From Symbiodinium natans (taxonomy: Eukaryota; Sar; Dinophyceae; Suessiales; Symbiodiniaceae), in the NCBI GenBank assembly GCA_905221605.1, contig CAJNDS010002094.1, positions 452,501-477,500 on the forward strand: a stretch of 25,000 nt of DNA, written 5' to 3'. Shown here piece after piece: positions 24,598 to 25,000 of this stretch (its first letter is position 1; every line of letters starts with the position of its first letter). The translations under genes and the position numbers were made by a program. Under the pieces are notes generated by a model. It was not told the DNA's origin. It did not search any database and saw only the letters and a list, made by a program, of their open reading frames with translations.

Positions 24598-25000
24598 ACC
24601 CCTTAAAGGCTGCGTATGTGGGGTGGTTCTAAGTCTTGCTTATCGGGGGGTAAGTGTTCGTAAGTTTCAAGAAGCAAATATATATGTCACCCTGAATTTG
24701 AAACCCCCTTAAACCCTTAAAGGCTGCGTATGTGGGGTGGTTCTAAGTCTTGCTTATCGGGGGGCAAGTGTTCGTAAGTTTCAAGAAGCAAATATATATG
24801 TAACCCTGAATTTGAAACCCCCTTAAACCCTTAAAGGCTGCGTATGTGGGGTGGTTCTAAGTCTTGCTTATCGGGGGGTAAGTGTTCGTAAGTTTCAAGA
24901 AGCAAATATATATGTAACCCTGAATTTGAAACCCCCTTAAACCCTTAAAGGCTGCGTATGTGGGGTGGTTCTAAGTCTTGCTTATCGGGGGGTAAGTGTT
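24596..25000 (+). repeat. 114-bp satellite, second array, runs off window
   Basis: Unit starts at 24625, 24739, 24853 and 24967 with exact 114-bp steps, same orientation and nearly identical to 21832-22356. The array continues past the window end. Confidence 0.97.

Overview
The window looks like eukaryotic nuclear DNA, rich in satellites and crowded with telomere-type heptamers (TTTAGGG on one strand, CCCTAAA on the other). That unit is used by plants, many green algae, cryptophytes, dinoflagellates, chromerids and some coccidians, so it does not fix the lineage. Short exon-like islands all on the + strand, acceptors that are mostly AG|G, and a probable GC donor whose 8-bp direct repeat spans the splice sites make a dinoflagellate my leading guess. 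That is inference; a coccidian such as Eimeria (whose genome also carries dispersed AAACCCT repeats) or another alga is possible. No long uninterrupted gene, rRNA, tRNA or complete transposon was recognised.

Layout. 1-8255 is almost all repeat: a purine tract (319-520), a degenerate ~45-bp repeat (841-1065 and 2034-2160) split by a 40-bp palindromic satellite (1076-1941), a TTTAGGG/GGCGCTTA minisatellite (2241-3172), two foldback hairpins (3202-3372), a GGT-containing ~80-bp repeat (3660-3888), and a 3.9-kb ~175-bp satellite that reverses orientation near 5880, giving a giant inverted repeat (3889-7760).

8266-21400 is a mosaic of exon-like islands 30-240 bp long separated by sequence filled with telomere-like repeats. 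Several neighbouring islands join in matching phase across GT-AG (once GC-AG) boundaries: 9401-9488 with 9820-9973, 11444-11601 with 11852-11941, 16382-16485 with 17279-17362 and 17500-17626, and 20593-20662 with 21328 onward. The only family I recognise is a CCCH zinc finger (19178-19245, 20593-20662, 21328 onward), an RNA-binding type of domain. In many inferred introns the 5' part carries TTTAGGG and the 3' part carries CCCTAAA, so the pre-mRNA would have complementary telomere-like repeats near both splice sites. I consider this the most interesting signal here.

21414-25000 is again repeat: a CCCTAAA block, a CACGCGTG purine-pyrimidine tract, a 114-bp satellite occurring twice in the same orientation (21832-22356 and 24596 to the window end), and between these a 16-bp minisatellite, 1 kb of TATTATGTAT-like DNA and a duplicated ~400-bp unit with G-run/C-run hairpins. 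All exon calls come from reading frame, codon composition and splice-site inspection only. No alignment or transcript was available, and adjacent islands may belong to one gene or several.
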